Assembly (NCBI GenBank): GCA_963556195.1
Contig: OY744519.1
Span: forward strand, 34,380,301-34,444,300
Reading direction: 5' to 3'
Source of the DNA: Sepiola atlantica
Lineage: Eukaryota; Mollusca; Cephalopoda; Sepiida; Sepiolidae
Length of the DNA: 64,000 nt
Under the pieces are notes generated by a model. The model did not search any database. It saw only the letters and a program-made list of their open reading frames with translations, and was not told where the DNA came from. The translations under genes were made by a program, and so were the position numbers. Shown here one piece after another: positions 48,788 to 60,289 of this stretch (positions within the stretch are counted from its first letter, which is position 1; each line of letters begins with the position of its first letter).

Positions 48788-49420
48788 AAAATGCGATTTC
48801 AAACGTAAGCGTGACAGACCGACAAAAATGCGATTTCAAACGTAAGCGTGACAGACCGACAAAAATGCGATTTCAAACATAAGCGTGACAGACCGACAAA
48901 AATGCGATTTACACTGTAAGCGTGACAGACCGATAAAAATGCGATTTCAAACGTAAGCGTGACAGACCGACAAAAATGCTATTTCAAACGTAAGCGTGAC
49001 AGACCGACAAAAATGCGATTTCAAACGTAAGCGTGACAGACCGACAAAAATGCGATTTCAAACGTAAGCGTGAAAGACCGACAAAAATGCGATTTCAAAC
49101 GTAAGCGTGACAGGCCAACAAAAATGCTATTTCAAACGTAAGCGTGACAGACCGACAAAAATGCGATTTCAAACGTAAGCGTGACAGACCAATAAAAATG
49201 CCATTTCAAACGTAAGCGTGACAGGTCGACAAAAATGCGATTTCAAACATAAGCGTGACAGACCGACAAAATGCGATTTCAAACGTAAGCGTGACAGACC
49301 GACAAAAATGCGATTTCAAACATAAGCGTGACAGACCGACAAAAATGCCATTTCAAACGTAAGTGTGACAGACCGACAAAAATGCAACTTCAAAATTAAG
49401 CTTGACAGACCAAAGAGAAT
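48788..49420 (+). repeat. 37-bp satellite array, ~16 homogeneous copies
   Basis: The unit is TGCGATTTCAAACGTAAGCG plus TGACAGACCGACAAAAA, starting 48792, 48829 and so on. Few substitutions (ATGCTATTT, ACATAAGC). A degraded edge unit near 49385 (CTTCAAAATTAAGCTTGACA) ends it. Confidence 0.95.
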
Positions 49421-49460
49421 CAGATTAAAAAAATAAATAGCTTAAAAACTCTTTAGTCCT

Positions 49461-49657
49461 CTATTTACTTGCTTCCCAACGAGGGTAGTGTTGGACACAT
49501 GGTCGGTTTTTAATGTGGAGAAAATCCAGCTCCCCAAAAAGGGACACTCTCGATTATGAGAAAAATTTAAATAGCCTCAGCTCATAAAGATTTCTTATTC
49601 ACTGACCGAAGACAAAAAAGGTTAAGTGTAGTATCAGAACAGATACTACACTTTGAA
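49461..49657 (-). mobile_element. U2-snRNA-headed SINE, subfamily B
   Basis: On the minus strand it begins CAAAGTGTAGTATCTGTTCT followed by GATACTACACTTAACC. This is the U2 GTGTAGTATCTGTTC segment in a perfect 10-bp hairpin. The ~170-bp body differs from subfamily A. The tail ACCGACCATGTGTCCAACAC then GGGAAGCAAGTAAATAG resembles the subfamily A tail. Confidence 0.65.
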
Positions 49658-49748
49658 TTATTTATTTGAAAAAAGTATAAAAATATAATAAATTTATATA
49701 ATATCAAACTTCCGGTAAAACATATAGCTATTTATAGCATCATTGCGT

Positions 49749-49944
49749 TATTTACTTGCCTCCTCACGAGGGCAGAGTTAGACATATGGTTGTTTTTTAA
49801 AGTGAGAAACATCCAGTTCCTCAAAAAGGGGTACTCTGGATTGGGACAAAAATAAAAATTGCCCCAATCTAGAAAGATATCTCTTTTACCAAAAGAGGGC
49901 AGAGCAGATAAAGCGTAGCACCAGAACAGCTACTACACCTTTAA
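49749..49944 (-). mobile_element. U2-snRNA-headed SINE, subfamily B, diverged
   Basis: Same layout as 49461-49657, read from the minus strand: AAAGGTGTAGTAGCTGTTCT, GGTGCTACGC (stem partner), body, then CATATGTCTAACTCTGCCCT and GTGAGGAGGCAAGTAAATAA. It lies ~90 bp from the previous copy in the same orientation. Confidence 0.6.
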
Positions 49945-50109
49945 AATTCTTAGAGTCAATCTGACCCAAATTTGTTAATATTGTTTGGGTTTGACGACAT
50001 GTCAACCATCGTTTGATCATTTTATTCCAAAATCGTGCATTTTTTTTTAAATCTTTTTTTTTTAGTTCTTATTTATTTTTTATTTAAATTTACCTCAAAC
50101 AAGGCACAT

Positions 50110-50475
50110 TGCCACTAAGACTTTAAGAGGCTACAAAGAATTATTAGGTGCGTCCACGTATTCAATTTCTGCATGTTTGTACGGTCGGGAAAACAGAGAG
50201 CAAGGAAGGAATTCCAAAGACAAGCGGCTCGTGGAAAGAAGCTATCAGAGTAGACTTCTATAGTGAAGGGGTGGGATTTTTCTGATAGTCTGGTGGGTTG
50301 AGAGTATTTACGTGGAGGTTGAGGTACAAGTGTAGTGAGTTCATCGGAGCATAGAGGTATAGGGTACTGGCAGGTGTGATAAGTTTTTTAGCCAGGTAGA
50401 GGGAGCCTATTATTTTTACGGCAGACTTGGCAGCATCTTCTATATACTTACCCCATACGGAGATACATGGACGCA
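50110..50475 (-). pseudogene. LINE 3' fragment, internally deleted
   Basis: Minus-strand reading GKYIEDAAKSAVKIIGSLYL, AKKLITPASTLYLY, then directly LNPPDYQKNPTPSL. Compared with 33040-33560 the central part is missing. Past the stop, CLWNSF-like and RTNMQKLN sequence continues to ~50140. It is joined upstream (50500-50570) to a single unit of the TTTCAAACTTAAGCGTGACA satellite. Confidence 0.65.
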
Positions 50476-51147
50476 CGTTAAGATAGAACCTGTTCAGCGA
50501 TGAAAGTGTCATTTCAAACTTAAGCGTGACAGACCGACGGACGTGCTGTTTTATAGAGATACATAGACGCATCTCGAAAAGAAACAGAAATTAATTTTCT
50601 TACAGATCGAATCTTCTTTGAGCCTGGAGAAATTCAGGCAACATGAACTGATTGTCTGCTTCCTCATATTAAATCTATTCTCCAAGACGAAAAAGAAAAG
50701 AAAACCGAAAATCTTCCTTTAATATTATGACGTTACTGGAACCTTTTGGCAGCCTTGCTTTTCGAATATTAATTCAATTTTGGTTCTTCAGGAATCGGAA
50801 ATGAAAGCAGCCATTTTATTCTTTCTCCAGATTGAAAAGAAAATCATACCGTTTACTCAGCTTCGTCGTAGGAAAAATCAGTTTACGTATGCAGCGTTTC
50901 GAAATGTAATACTTTTCGCGCTCTTTTTAAATTTAGATATTCAATTAAACAAGTACTAACATAGGATACTGTTGTAAATTCCACGAATGTTTCTTCTTTC
51001 ATCTGTTGTATATTATTGCTGTTCTTAAAAGAATGACGTTAATAATTACGTATAAAAGAATGACGTGAACAATTACGCATAAAAGAATGACGTGAACAAT
51101 TACGTATAAAATGTAATTATTATTATGTACATATTATAATTATGTAC

Positions 51148-51224
<77 letters not shown>

Positions 51225-51225
51225 T
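51148..51225. repeat. (ATT)n array
   Basis: 78 bp. A ~28-bp unit with AAGAATGACGTGAACAATTA occurs three times just before it (51030-51110). Confidence 0.95.
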
Positions 51226-51274
51226 TATAGTAGTCTAAACTTTTGGATGTTTTTAGTTGGAGTTTACTTTATTT

Positions 51275-51615
51275 GAACATAAAGTCAATTCACCTTAAAC
51301 ATTCAAGCTATACCTTAATACTTTCGCTGAAATTGTTTCATCAATCTGTTTAAGCCATTTATGGTGGCTTTTCGTTATGGTTCCAATCGTCCCAATTACA
51401 ACGGGAATCACCTTTACTTCTTTACATTTTCATAGTCTAACTAATTCCCATTTTAGATCTTGATATTTTTTTTTTCGTGTTCTTTCTTCTGCACTCTGGT
51501 ATCGAAGGGGCAGGCTATATCAATGAGTATGCGAGTTCTCTTGTTTTTGTTTAGAAAGATTAAGTCAGGTTTGGATATTCAAGAACTTTATCAGTCTGTA
51601 TGCGCATGCACCAAA
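51275..51615 (-). pseudogene. LINE reverse-transcriptase C-terminal fragment, second family
   Basis: On the minus strand: TRILIDIACPFDTRVQKKEH, YQDLKWELVRL, then KCKEVKVIPVVIGTIGTITK and WLKQIDETISAKVLRYSLNV before a stop. Same signature as 38325-38540, with one stop and frame changes. Confidence 0.7.
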
Positions 51616-51624
51616 TACGTTTCT

Positions 51625-51790
51625 AATAACTATTGATCGATAACATCGACATGTCTGTGTAGCGGCTTTTTGTACATGTCTGTATTAATAAAAATAATTA
51701 TATAAATAGCTCTATTCATTATTGAGCACTTTTCTTAGTTGAAATTCTGTAGAATTTTATCTTGTTGATGTCTACTTTACCTGGATTAAT
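51625..51790 (+). repeat. Element ii, truncated copy
   Basis: TATTGATCGATAACATCGAC, TTTTTGTACATGTCTGTATT and the tail ATTATTGAGCACTTTTC are present. A short TA run ends it, where the LINE at 51806 begins. Confidence 0.7.
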
Positions 51791-51805
51791 ATATATATAT
51801 ATATA

Positions 51806-53300
51806 TTGAGAAACAGCTGAAGAAAATTAAGATTAATAAATCCCCAGGACCTGATGGACATCATCCCAGAGTCTTGAAAGAGATCTCAGCTTACATAATC
51901 AAGCCTCTTAAGCTCATCTACACCAAATCGATAGAGTCTTGCATGCTACCCATTCAATGGAAACAGGGACAAGTGACACCTATCTTTAAGAAAGGAGATC
52001 GGAGCCTACCGGGAAATTATAGCCCAATCAGCTTAACATCCATCTTGTGCAAAGTACTAGAAGCCATCATTAGAGAACAGATTATGAAGTACATGGTAGA
52101 CAACAGACTATTATGTGGAGAGCAACATGGATTTAACTCATAACATGTCTCGACGATTGGACGGATGTGCTGGACAGTGGTAACCCGGTTGATGCCATCT
52201 ACCTAGACTTTCAAAAAGCTTTTGATACCGTTCCCCATCAAAGGCTACTTAGTAAACTGAAAAGCTATGGCATCAAAGGGCAAGCAAGGGATTGGATCAA
52301 AGCCTCCTACAGAACCGTGTCCAACGAGTGTCAGTGAACGGGCATGTCTCCAGGTGGGCTGATGTCACAAGTGGCATACCACAGGGCAGTGTCCTCGGAC
52401 CGTTGTTGTTTATCATCTTCATTAACGATTTACCAGATGAAATCAAGAGTGTGTCATGTATATTTGCCGATGACACAAAGATCTATAGCAAGGTTACAAC
52501 GGAAGAGGACAGAGCCGCACTGCAGAATGACATAGAAAGGCTCTCTAAATGGTCAGCAGATTGGCAGCTAAAATTTAATACCTCGAAATGCAGAGTTATA
52601 CACTTTGGACATAACAACCAAAGGAATATCTATCTCATGAAGGACAATGAAGGAAATGACAAAGAAATTGACGCTTCAGATATTGAAAAAAACCTGGGTG
52701 TATACGTAGACAACAAACTGTCATTTCATCACCATGTTAATGAAACGGTAAAGAAGGCAAACCGTACACTTGGGACAATAAAACGAACGTTTGTTAGCAG
52801 AGATCAAGAAGCTCTACACCTCAATGGTGAGGCCCATCCTTGAGTATGGAAATGCACTACATCAGTTTGTCGGTGATATTGACAAGGTTGAAAAAGTCCA
52901 GCGCCGAGCAACCAAATTGTGCCCTACACTTGTGGACCTGCCATACGAAGATAGGCTGAGACACATGAAACTCCCGTCCATGTACTATAGAAGGGAACGT
53001 GGAGATATGATCCAGACATTCAAAATCCTCACAGGCAAAGACAACATGGACCAGGAAAGACTGCTACCCCTCAGCAAGATCACCAGGACAAGAGGTCACA
53101 GCCTAAAACTGGAAAAGAAGCATAGTAGGCTAAACATCAGAAAGTATTCCTTTGGGATACGGGTTGTGAACAATTGGAATTCACTGCCAGACTGGGTCAT
53201 CGACGCAACAGACATAAACGACTTTAAGTGCAAGTTGGACAAACATTGGCTTCACAGACAATATTTAGTCAGACCTGTGCACGAACTGATATAGTGGACA
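51806..53300 (+). pseudogene. CR1/jockey-superfamily LINE, reverse transcriptase, nearly intact in segments
   Basis: RT blocks run through three long frames: SPGPDGHHPRVLKEIS (51845), QGQVTPIFKKGDRSLPGNYS and ISLTSILCKVLEAIIREQIM (51975-52085), then a shift, YLDFQKAFDTVPHQRLLSKL (52200), another shift, SGIPQGSVLGPLLFIIFIND (52370), CIFADDTKIYSK (52460, intact catalytic box) and KNLGVYVDNKLSFHHHV (52690). The last frame has LYTSMVRPILEYGNALHQ (52808), VQRRATKLCP, YRRERGDMIQTFKILTGKDN and VVNNWNSLPDWVIDATDIND, ending at a natural stop at 53292. About three frameshifts only, so it is younger than the other LINEs here. It starts right after a TA run, lacks the endonuclease, and its 3' end leads into a TATGT repeat. 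Confidence 0.85.
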
Positions 53301-53345
53301 AGAAGGAAAGGAACGGGAGTTACAGGAAAAAGCCTTTTTCCCAAA

Positions 53346-53403
53346 TATATGTTATGTTATGTTTATGTTATGTTATGTTATGTTTATGTTATGTTATGTT
53401 ATG

Positions 53404-53405
<2 letters not shown>
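53346..53405 (+). repeat. TATGT/TTATG pentamer microsatellite, probable LINE 3' tail
   Basis: TTATG repeats with TTTATG variants begin ~50 bp past the LINE stop codon and run into a TA array. CR1-like LINEs often end in short tandem repeats. Confidence 0.6.

Positions 53406-53441
<36 letters not shown>
53406..53441. repeat. (TA)n array
   Basis: Between the LINE tail and the G/C MITE. Confidence 0.95.
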
Positions 53442-53443
<2 letters not shown>

Positions 53444-53607
53444 ACGGCGGCACCGGGGGGCAGGAGGGGGAGCTCAAGCCCCCCCACTTTTTGACTTGCC
53501 CCCCCCCCACTTTACGGTCATCAATAATGAAGTTATATATGCATGTGTTTAATCGCCCCCCCACTTTTTAGGAGATCCCCCTTACTTTTATAACTGTCCC
53601 GCCGGTC

Positions 53608-53610
<3 letters not shown>
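53442..53610. mobile_element. Short G/C-tract MITE between two TA arrays
   Basis: Imperfect inverted ends GGACGGCGGCACCGG and (reversed) GGACCGGCGGGACAG enclose G-runs, then AAGCCCCCCCACTTTT, CCCCCCCCCCACTTTA and CCCCCCCCACTTTTTA. TA arrays sit directly on both sides, consistent with TA-targeted insertion. Confidence 0.6.

Positions 53611-53661
<51 letters not shown>
53611..53661. repeat. (TA)n array
   Basis: Right of the G/C MITE. Confidence 0.95.
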
Positions 53662-53668
<7 letters not shown>

Positions 53669-54868
53669 TATGTTCAAGCAAATATTTTACTAGTTACTTG
53701 AAGCTTCAGAGATAAATTTTAAGCTGAATAATCAAAGTGTTTTGAAGGTTGAAATGTTTTTTACGTGGACAGTAGAAAGCATAATCATTAAATTCTCTTT
53801 TATAAATAGAATAATATTATTTGCTTGCAGTTATGTTTTCGAAATCTTTACTTCAGAAGACGACGTTAGAAAAATTCTAGCCGTTTGATGAAAGGGTGCG
53901 TTTATTAATTTTCTCAGATTTAAATTAAGCAAACAAAACACCCTTTAAAAATGCCCCAAAGTCACAAGATGACGAAAACGAGCGCAATTTGTGTGTATGT
54001 ATTTTGCTTAATGAATTTATTGAATCATATTAAATGTTTGTCGAAACGGATTGATGTTGGACAATTGTTAGAATTAACTATATATACTTGCCTATAGTGA
54101 TCACGGGCGACCAGCTGGCGACAACGTTGTCTTAATTCTTTACCAACACAAAAAACAAAAGAACAATATGCCTTTTATAGACATGTGGTATCCTCGAACG
54201 CTAATCTAAATTGGGTTAAAAAGTGCCAGAAAAAGGAGAAAGCCTGGAGCTTTTTTTTATTCGTCACAAAATCAAGCTATGTATAGCTCCTTTAGGAGTG
54301 GAGATGATCTAAGTTACGAAATTATGAATTTGTTTACTTGACAGGATTTTTGTTGCAATTTTCCCCTTCCTGTGCAAGCTGTCATTGATGGCTGAGAGTT
54401 GCCAGTTACAAGTAGTTGCTATAAATCGCAATACAATAAAATTAAAGTTGGATTTTACCCCCTTTATAATTTTTTGTTATTAAAAAAAAAACAATTACTA
54501 TCGATTAAGCACCAAAGTGTCAGATCATGAATTTAAAAATAAGTTACATTTTTAGGAGTGAGTGTATATATTGGGGATAGTTTGCTCAGTAAAAATGATT
54601 CGGATTTGATGTGGAAGAATTCGAAACAATTCTAGTTTGCCCATGCTGAATTTCAATAAGCCGATAAATATACGAAACACGTCAGCTTGTGTGTTGAGGG
54701 GCGAACAACCAATTATCACGCCAGATAGGAAAGATGTATCGAATGGGAGTAGCTATGAAGAAAAAAACAACATCGCGGCCATGACCGGGTCTACATGTGG
54801 AAGTTCAAATACAGTCACTCTACACATCAAAAGGAAATATCCAAAATACAATTAGTTTGGACACTTTC

Positions 54869-54870
<2 letters not shown>
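53662..54870. other. No recognised gene
   Basis: AT-rich. The 72-codon frame at 54637 has no recognisable domain. Confidence 0.5.

Positions 54871-54925
<55 letters not shown>
54871..54925. repeat. (TA)n array
   Basis: Left of fold-back iii. Confidence 0.95.
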
Positions 54926-54929
<4 letters not shown>

Positions 54930-55355
54930 TAGTATGTTTTTAAAGGCTGTGGGCAATGCAAATTCGGGTAAGATGCAAGTTGTAAGGAACAAAAACAATA
55001 AATCGAATACGAACTATGACCTACTATTTATTTTTCCTAAAATCTTACATAACAGCAAGAGTGTTGTAGCTGTTTGTGTGATGTCCGGATGATTAAAAAT
55101 CATTATTTAATATTTCGGGAAAAGAAACTTCACTTTGTCAAAAATAATCAATACCAGAAGAAATCCCCGACTATGCAGAGAATCTGACAAAATAAAATGG
55201 CTGCCAAAGCAGAACAGCAGTAGGTCATATTTCGTATTCGATTTATTGTTTTTGTTCCTTACAACTTGCATCTTACCCGGAATTTGCATTGCCCACAGCC
55301 TTTAAAAACATACTACTACTATACCCAGCAATGCTTCAAGCAAACTACTATTCTC

Positions 55356-55361
<6 letters not shown>
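54926..55361. repeat. Fold-back element iii, copy with a distinct centre
   Basis: Arms as in 21335-21770 (AAAGGCTGTGGGCAATGCAA; CCCGGAATTTGCATTGCCCA). The centre 55125-55225 is replaced by CAATACCAGAAGAAATCCCC ... AAATGGCTGCCAAAGCAGAA. TA arrays on both sides. Confidence 0.8.

Positions 55362-55421
<60 letters not shown>
55361..55421. repeat. (TA)n array
   Basis: Right of fold-back iii, left of the long LINE. Confidence 0.95.
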
Positions 55422-55425
<4 letters not shown>

Positions 55426-55426
<1 letters not shown>

Positions 55427-58375
55427 TTCTAATTGTTAAAATTTACAAAAAATACACGTCAAACTTTCCTGATGTTCAGTCTTTTCTTTTGGGCAAATCT
55501 CTTTACATCCTTGCTCTTTGTGAGATTAATCTGGATGCTTCTATTGATAGCAATGATCTACATGGTTATTTGCCCCTTGCTGGCTTAGTTTCTTCCACCA
55601 ATTTAAATGTTCTTGCTCTTTTTCTTCGCAAGGATCTCGTCATTAAACGTGTCCCCATCCTTGAATCTCATGGACGTCTTTTTATCTGTTTGAGGAAGTC
55701 TTTGTTGCACTCCACTTCCTATTTGTTCTTTTTGTACCGCTCTCCTTCTGACAATGACTGTGTAGCGTTGCTATCTTGTCGATAGTTATGTGGATCCATT
55801 AGTATTCGGCTCGCGACGTAATGGTTTCATATACATAACAATGCAAGTAAAAGAACACAAGAATAAATAAGAGAGACATACTTGATGTGTGCGCTTCCGA
55901 TCGCTTCGCTCGTAAGAGGACGATCCACGTCAGCATTTATTTATATATAGCATGAGAAATATACAAGGAAGATAATTACAGATTGACTAATGTAAGGGAG
56001 ATAATTGGATATTGTTGGGATTCGCGTATCTCAGTGTAAACATTGTTATCGTTTCTAAATGCAACACACTACACCGATCTCCGATGCATTGCAAATTGAT
56101 CCGTCAAAATCGATCTTTGTTTTTGGTGGCTTCAATGCTGATCATTCTGACTGGTTCCATCACTCTAACCGCACAGATCTAGCTGGTGAAATCTGTGTTA
56201 ACTTTTCCCTGTCTCACGACTAAACCCAAATTGTCACTTTCCCTACACGTTTTCTTGATAATGATATTCATCAATCATCCTTACTTGATCCTTTTCCTAC
56301 TTCTGTTTCTGACTCATGTTCTTTTCACTCTTCTCCTCCATTGGGTTCTTCTGATCATGGTCTTGTTGATGTTGTAGTTTTTGGTGAAGTCTGCTATTGA
56401 TCGTCCCTTACATAAGAAGACGTTCAACTACAAGAAGGCTGATTGAGATGCGCTTCGCATTTTCCTATGTGACGTTCGATGGGGGTCCTATCTTTGGTAT
56501 GTCTCCGAATGCTGCTGCTAGGGAGGTTACTGACTGATTTTTTTGTTGGAATTGACACCTTCATTCCTCATCGTAGGTTTTAAACCAAACCTCATTCTCA
56601 TCCATGGTTTTCATATGTTTGTGCTTCTGCCATTGCCCATCGTAACAATTACTTTAATCAGTATCGTCGGGATGGTTCTGAGACTTTTAGACAATCCTAC
56701 AGAAGATGTAACAATGCCTGCAAGAAAGCAAACTCTAAAGGCTAAGTCTAGCTATTCTCAAAGGATTCGTGACGATCTCATCTCAAAGGGTTGGCTCTCG
56801 TGATTTTTGGAGAATCTACAATAGTGTTATTAATAATGGAAAGTCTGATATTCCTCTTATTTTTAATAGACTTCAGGTTATTTAATGTTCTAAGAATAAG
56901 GCTAATCTCTTTGCTCGTCTTTTTGCTGACAATTCTTCTCTTGATGATTCCGGTGCTTTTCTTCCTGGTTTCCTTTGAAAACTGATCAGTCTCTTGATTC
57001 TGTTATTAGCACCCAAAGATTGTTGCTAGGGGTCTGTCTGATCTTGACACGTCTAATGCTTCCGGTCCTGATTCAATTCCTGGTTGTTGTTCTCAATCGC
57101 TGTGCTCTTAAACTTTCTTCCACCCTCTCTAAAGTATTCAATCTCTGTTTGTCTCAGTCCTGTTTCCCTTCTTCTTGGAAAGAGTCCTCTGTTGTCCCTA
57201 TCTTTACAAATGCTGGTGATCGATCTGACCTAAGTATCGTCCTGTTTGTCTCCCCGCTGTTATTTGGAAGGTTTTTGAAAGGTTGGTCAACAGCAAGCTT
57301 GTTAATTTTCTGGAAAGTCTGGGCCTCTTTAGTGATGGCCTATCCAGATAAGAATAACAATTGTTAGGTCTGTTCTTTTATATCGAAGCTTGTGAAAACT
57401 TTTGACGGTGTCTCTTCGTTCTCCTTTCCCCATGACTCTATTCTAGGCCCAACACTGTTCTTTCTCTATATAAATGCTTTTCCAGAAAATATTGTTCAGA
57501 AAATTAACATCTATGCTGTTGATACTACTCTCTATTCTGGTGTTGCTTCTCGCCCATCTCCCTCAAATCAGTCGAAATATGCAGTTGACCTGGGTTAGTT
57601 GTGGATTAGGGTACGACATTGCTCGTTTCGTTTAATCCTGTAAATACTCAGATCGTGTTTCAATCGTAGACGTGCCCCTTTTCTCCCTGAGATTCTCATG
57701 GATGGCTCTGCTTTTGAAGAGAAATCGATACTGAAACGTATTTGCCTTTCTCTCTCATCAAATCTTTCTTGAAGTTCAGACATTAGATCCATTTCTCTTT
57801 CTGCTTCTTGTAAAGTCGGTTCTCTCTATCGCTCCAAATACTTTCTCATACCTGAATCTATTCTCTATCTTTACAAATCTACTATCAGACAATGTATGGA
57901 GTACTGTTGTCATATTTCGGTTGGTGAATCACTGTCCCATTTAAGGGTTCTTGATAGGTGAAGAAACGTATCTGAAATTTGATTGGCCCTACCCTTTCTT
58001 CTTCTCTGCACCATCTCTCTCACAGACGTGATGTTGCTAGTCTCAGTCTTTTATATAAATACTATTATGACACGTGTACTCTAGAATTATGTGATCTATT
58101 TCCAGTTTCCTTTGTTCCAGCTCGTTTGAATCGTTGGTCTAGTCGTGCCCATGAATACGTTGTTTTGATACTTCATTATAATACAGCTTCCCATTCCAGT
58201 AGTTTATTTCCCAGAACTGCAGGCTTGTGGGACTCTCTTATTGTTGACTGTTTTCCTCCTACTTATAGCCTAGATATTTTAAAGACTAAGGCCTATAGGC
58301 ATCTTCCGTCTTTGCTATAATCATATTTCATTCTTATAAGCTCCCTACATAAAGTGGCTTCATGCATTGTCTGGA
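55426..58375 (+). pseudogene. Non-LTR retrotransposon (jockey/CR1-superfamily), endonuclease plus reverse transcriptase, inactive
   Basis: The element would encode an apurinic-type endonuclease followed by a reverse transcriptase. Endonuclease blocks: LYILALCEINLDASIDSN (55500), LFLRKDLVIKRVPILESHGR and YLFFLYRSPSDND (55720). After an insert come FVFGGFNADHSDWFHHSNRT (56120) and SPPLGSSDHGLVDVVV (56335). RT blocks: ASGPDSIPG-like (57060), CFPSSWKESSVVPIF (57165), ILGPTLFFLYINAFPENIVQ (57440), and the catalytic box reads YAVDTTLYS instead of YADDT (57510). The C-terminal half includes EEKSILK, SASCKVGSLYR and a LINE-typical HLSHRRDVASLSLLYKYYYD. Stops and frameshifts are throughout. It ends ~58375 near TA repeats and is the same family as 34903-36095. 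Confidence 0.85.
55761..56073. mobile_element. 313-bp insertion inside the LINE endonuclease, possible solo LTR or MITE
   Basis: The LINE reading is interrupted after SPSDNDC and resumes at SDALQIDPSKSIFVFG. The intervening DNA starts TGTAGCGTTGC and ends GCAACACACTACA, giving short imperfect terminal inversion and TG...CA ends. I see no clear target duplication and no coding capacity. Confidence 0.45.
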
Positions 58376-58390
58376 GCGATATCTATGAAA

Positions 58391-58586
58391 AAAATGTATA
58401 TATATGCATATATATATGTATATATATATGTATATATAAATATATATATATATGTATATATATGTATATACATATATGTATATATATATGTATATATATA
58501 CATATATATATATGTATATACATATATGTATATATATATGTATATATTTATACATATATATAAATATATATATACATATATATAGA
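58391..58586. repeat. TA / ATGT / ATAC mixed array
   Basis: TATATATATG and TATATACATA sub-units alternate. It starts right at the LINE 3' end. Confidence 0.9.
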
Positions 58587-58707
58587 AATGTAATATTTAG
58601 AAGGCAATACAATGCAGAGGTGTGACGGATAGACACAAGTTGGAGCAAATAAGACATATAATGGTGGAACAAATGAATTAGTTTAAACCTTAATACAATG
58701 TGTACAT

Positions 58708-58717
<10 letters not shown>

Positions 58718-58749
<32 letters not shown>
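58718..58749. repeat. (TA)n array
   Basis: Preceded by a short CA run. Confidence 0.9.
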
Positions 58750-58753
<4 letters not shown>

Positions 58754-58789
58754 TATGTTTTTTTTTATAGTGTTTTTTTTCCCTTTCAA

Positions 58790-59440
58790 AACACACATAT
58801 ATCTGTCTATCTACACAATGTTACAATGTTATGTAATACCTGTATCAAGATGGTCTGGTGGAAATTCCGTATGATATAATATATTCTTTTTTAATTTTCG
58901 GGAACTCTTCCCTTCTTCAGAAACGTGTTCAACTCAATTTCAAGCGTGCATATGAAGGAAGCTGTAAGATATAGTCTCGCAGAAAATACCGGTTAAATTT
59001 AAATACCAAACCAGATTCAAAAATAAAATAAACTTTTTATTTATTTATTTTTTTAAATTATTATCAATTTATTTTATTATTTTACTTTTTTTTATTAATA
59101 TTTTATTTATCTACTTTTTATCTAATTTATTTATTCATCTATTTACTTTATTAAACTTTTTATGTTTGTTTGTTTTTACTTTTTAAAATCTTTCCTTTTT
59201 TTGTCGTTAAATTTTAAATTCTAATCTAAATCTTTTTCTTCTTTTTTTTTTAACCAAGTCTATTCGTTTAAATTAATATGTCGGTTAATACTGCCATTAA
59301 ACATTGCATTCTCTGTTCGTTTTAAATTATTGTGTATATTAATATTTAGTTTATTTATTTATTTTATTCTATTTTTATATATGTATATTTCATTAATTAA
59401 TTCAATATTATCTTTCGTGTACCGCTAAGACAACAATGAA
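58790..59440. other. No recognised feature
   Basis: TTTATTTATT-rich DNA. Confidence 0.5.
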
Positions 59441-59660
59441 ATACATATATGTATATATATGTATATATTTATACATATATATAAATATATATATATACAT
59501 ATATGTATATATATGTATATATTTATACATATATATAAGTATATATATGTATATATATAAATATATATATATATGTATATATACATACATATATATGTAT
59601 GTATATACATATATATATATTTATACATATATATAAATATATATATGTATATATATATAC

Positions 59661-59697
<37 letters not shown>

Positions 59698-59699
59698 AA
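59441..59699. repeat. TA / ATGT / ATAC mixed array ending in (GA)n
   Basis: Same sub-unit mixture as 58391-58586; GA from 59674. Confidence 0.9.
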
Positions 59700-60289
59700 G
59701 ATAGAGAATAATTCAATCAAATTATGTAATCCCATTGACCCAAAATGCTGAAGATTTTTATATGAATCGTTTATTTTAATGTGATAATCTCATGAATAAA
59801 ATCAATTGATAAATAAGCGCTCAGTCTTTTTACTTCTGACATTAACCGTTTTATACTATAGAATTATCAATTTTAAATACAATTTTTCTGTGCCTTTTCA
59901 TTTCATGTAACAACAACTCCTTTGCATTCTTTCACTAATATCCGAAAGGGTCATACGGTATGGATGTTTTAAATCCATTGCCATTCACAACTGCGACACA
60001 TTTCAGATTTCAATGGCTGAATAATTCTACACATATAACCACTTTACTGTTTGATTCGGTCACTATTCAATGAAGGTTTTTTAGAAATGGTATACACTTC
60101 TCATCGGAAAACTTCTTTGTGTGAACATAAGCAATTGGTTGATTCTTCGGATGATTTACGATTATTGTAAGGATGCCATCGGTTTCATTATATTATATAG
60201 AATGTAGTAAACATGAAAGAAAAAAGGATTTTTTATGTGAGAATAATTTCGTGTAATACCAATCTGTTAATATGGTATTCCACAATTTT
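59700..60289. other. No recognised feature
   Basis: Flank of the mariner; its 3' inverted terminus should lie near 60230-60290 but I could not delimit it. Confidence 0.4.
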
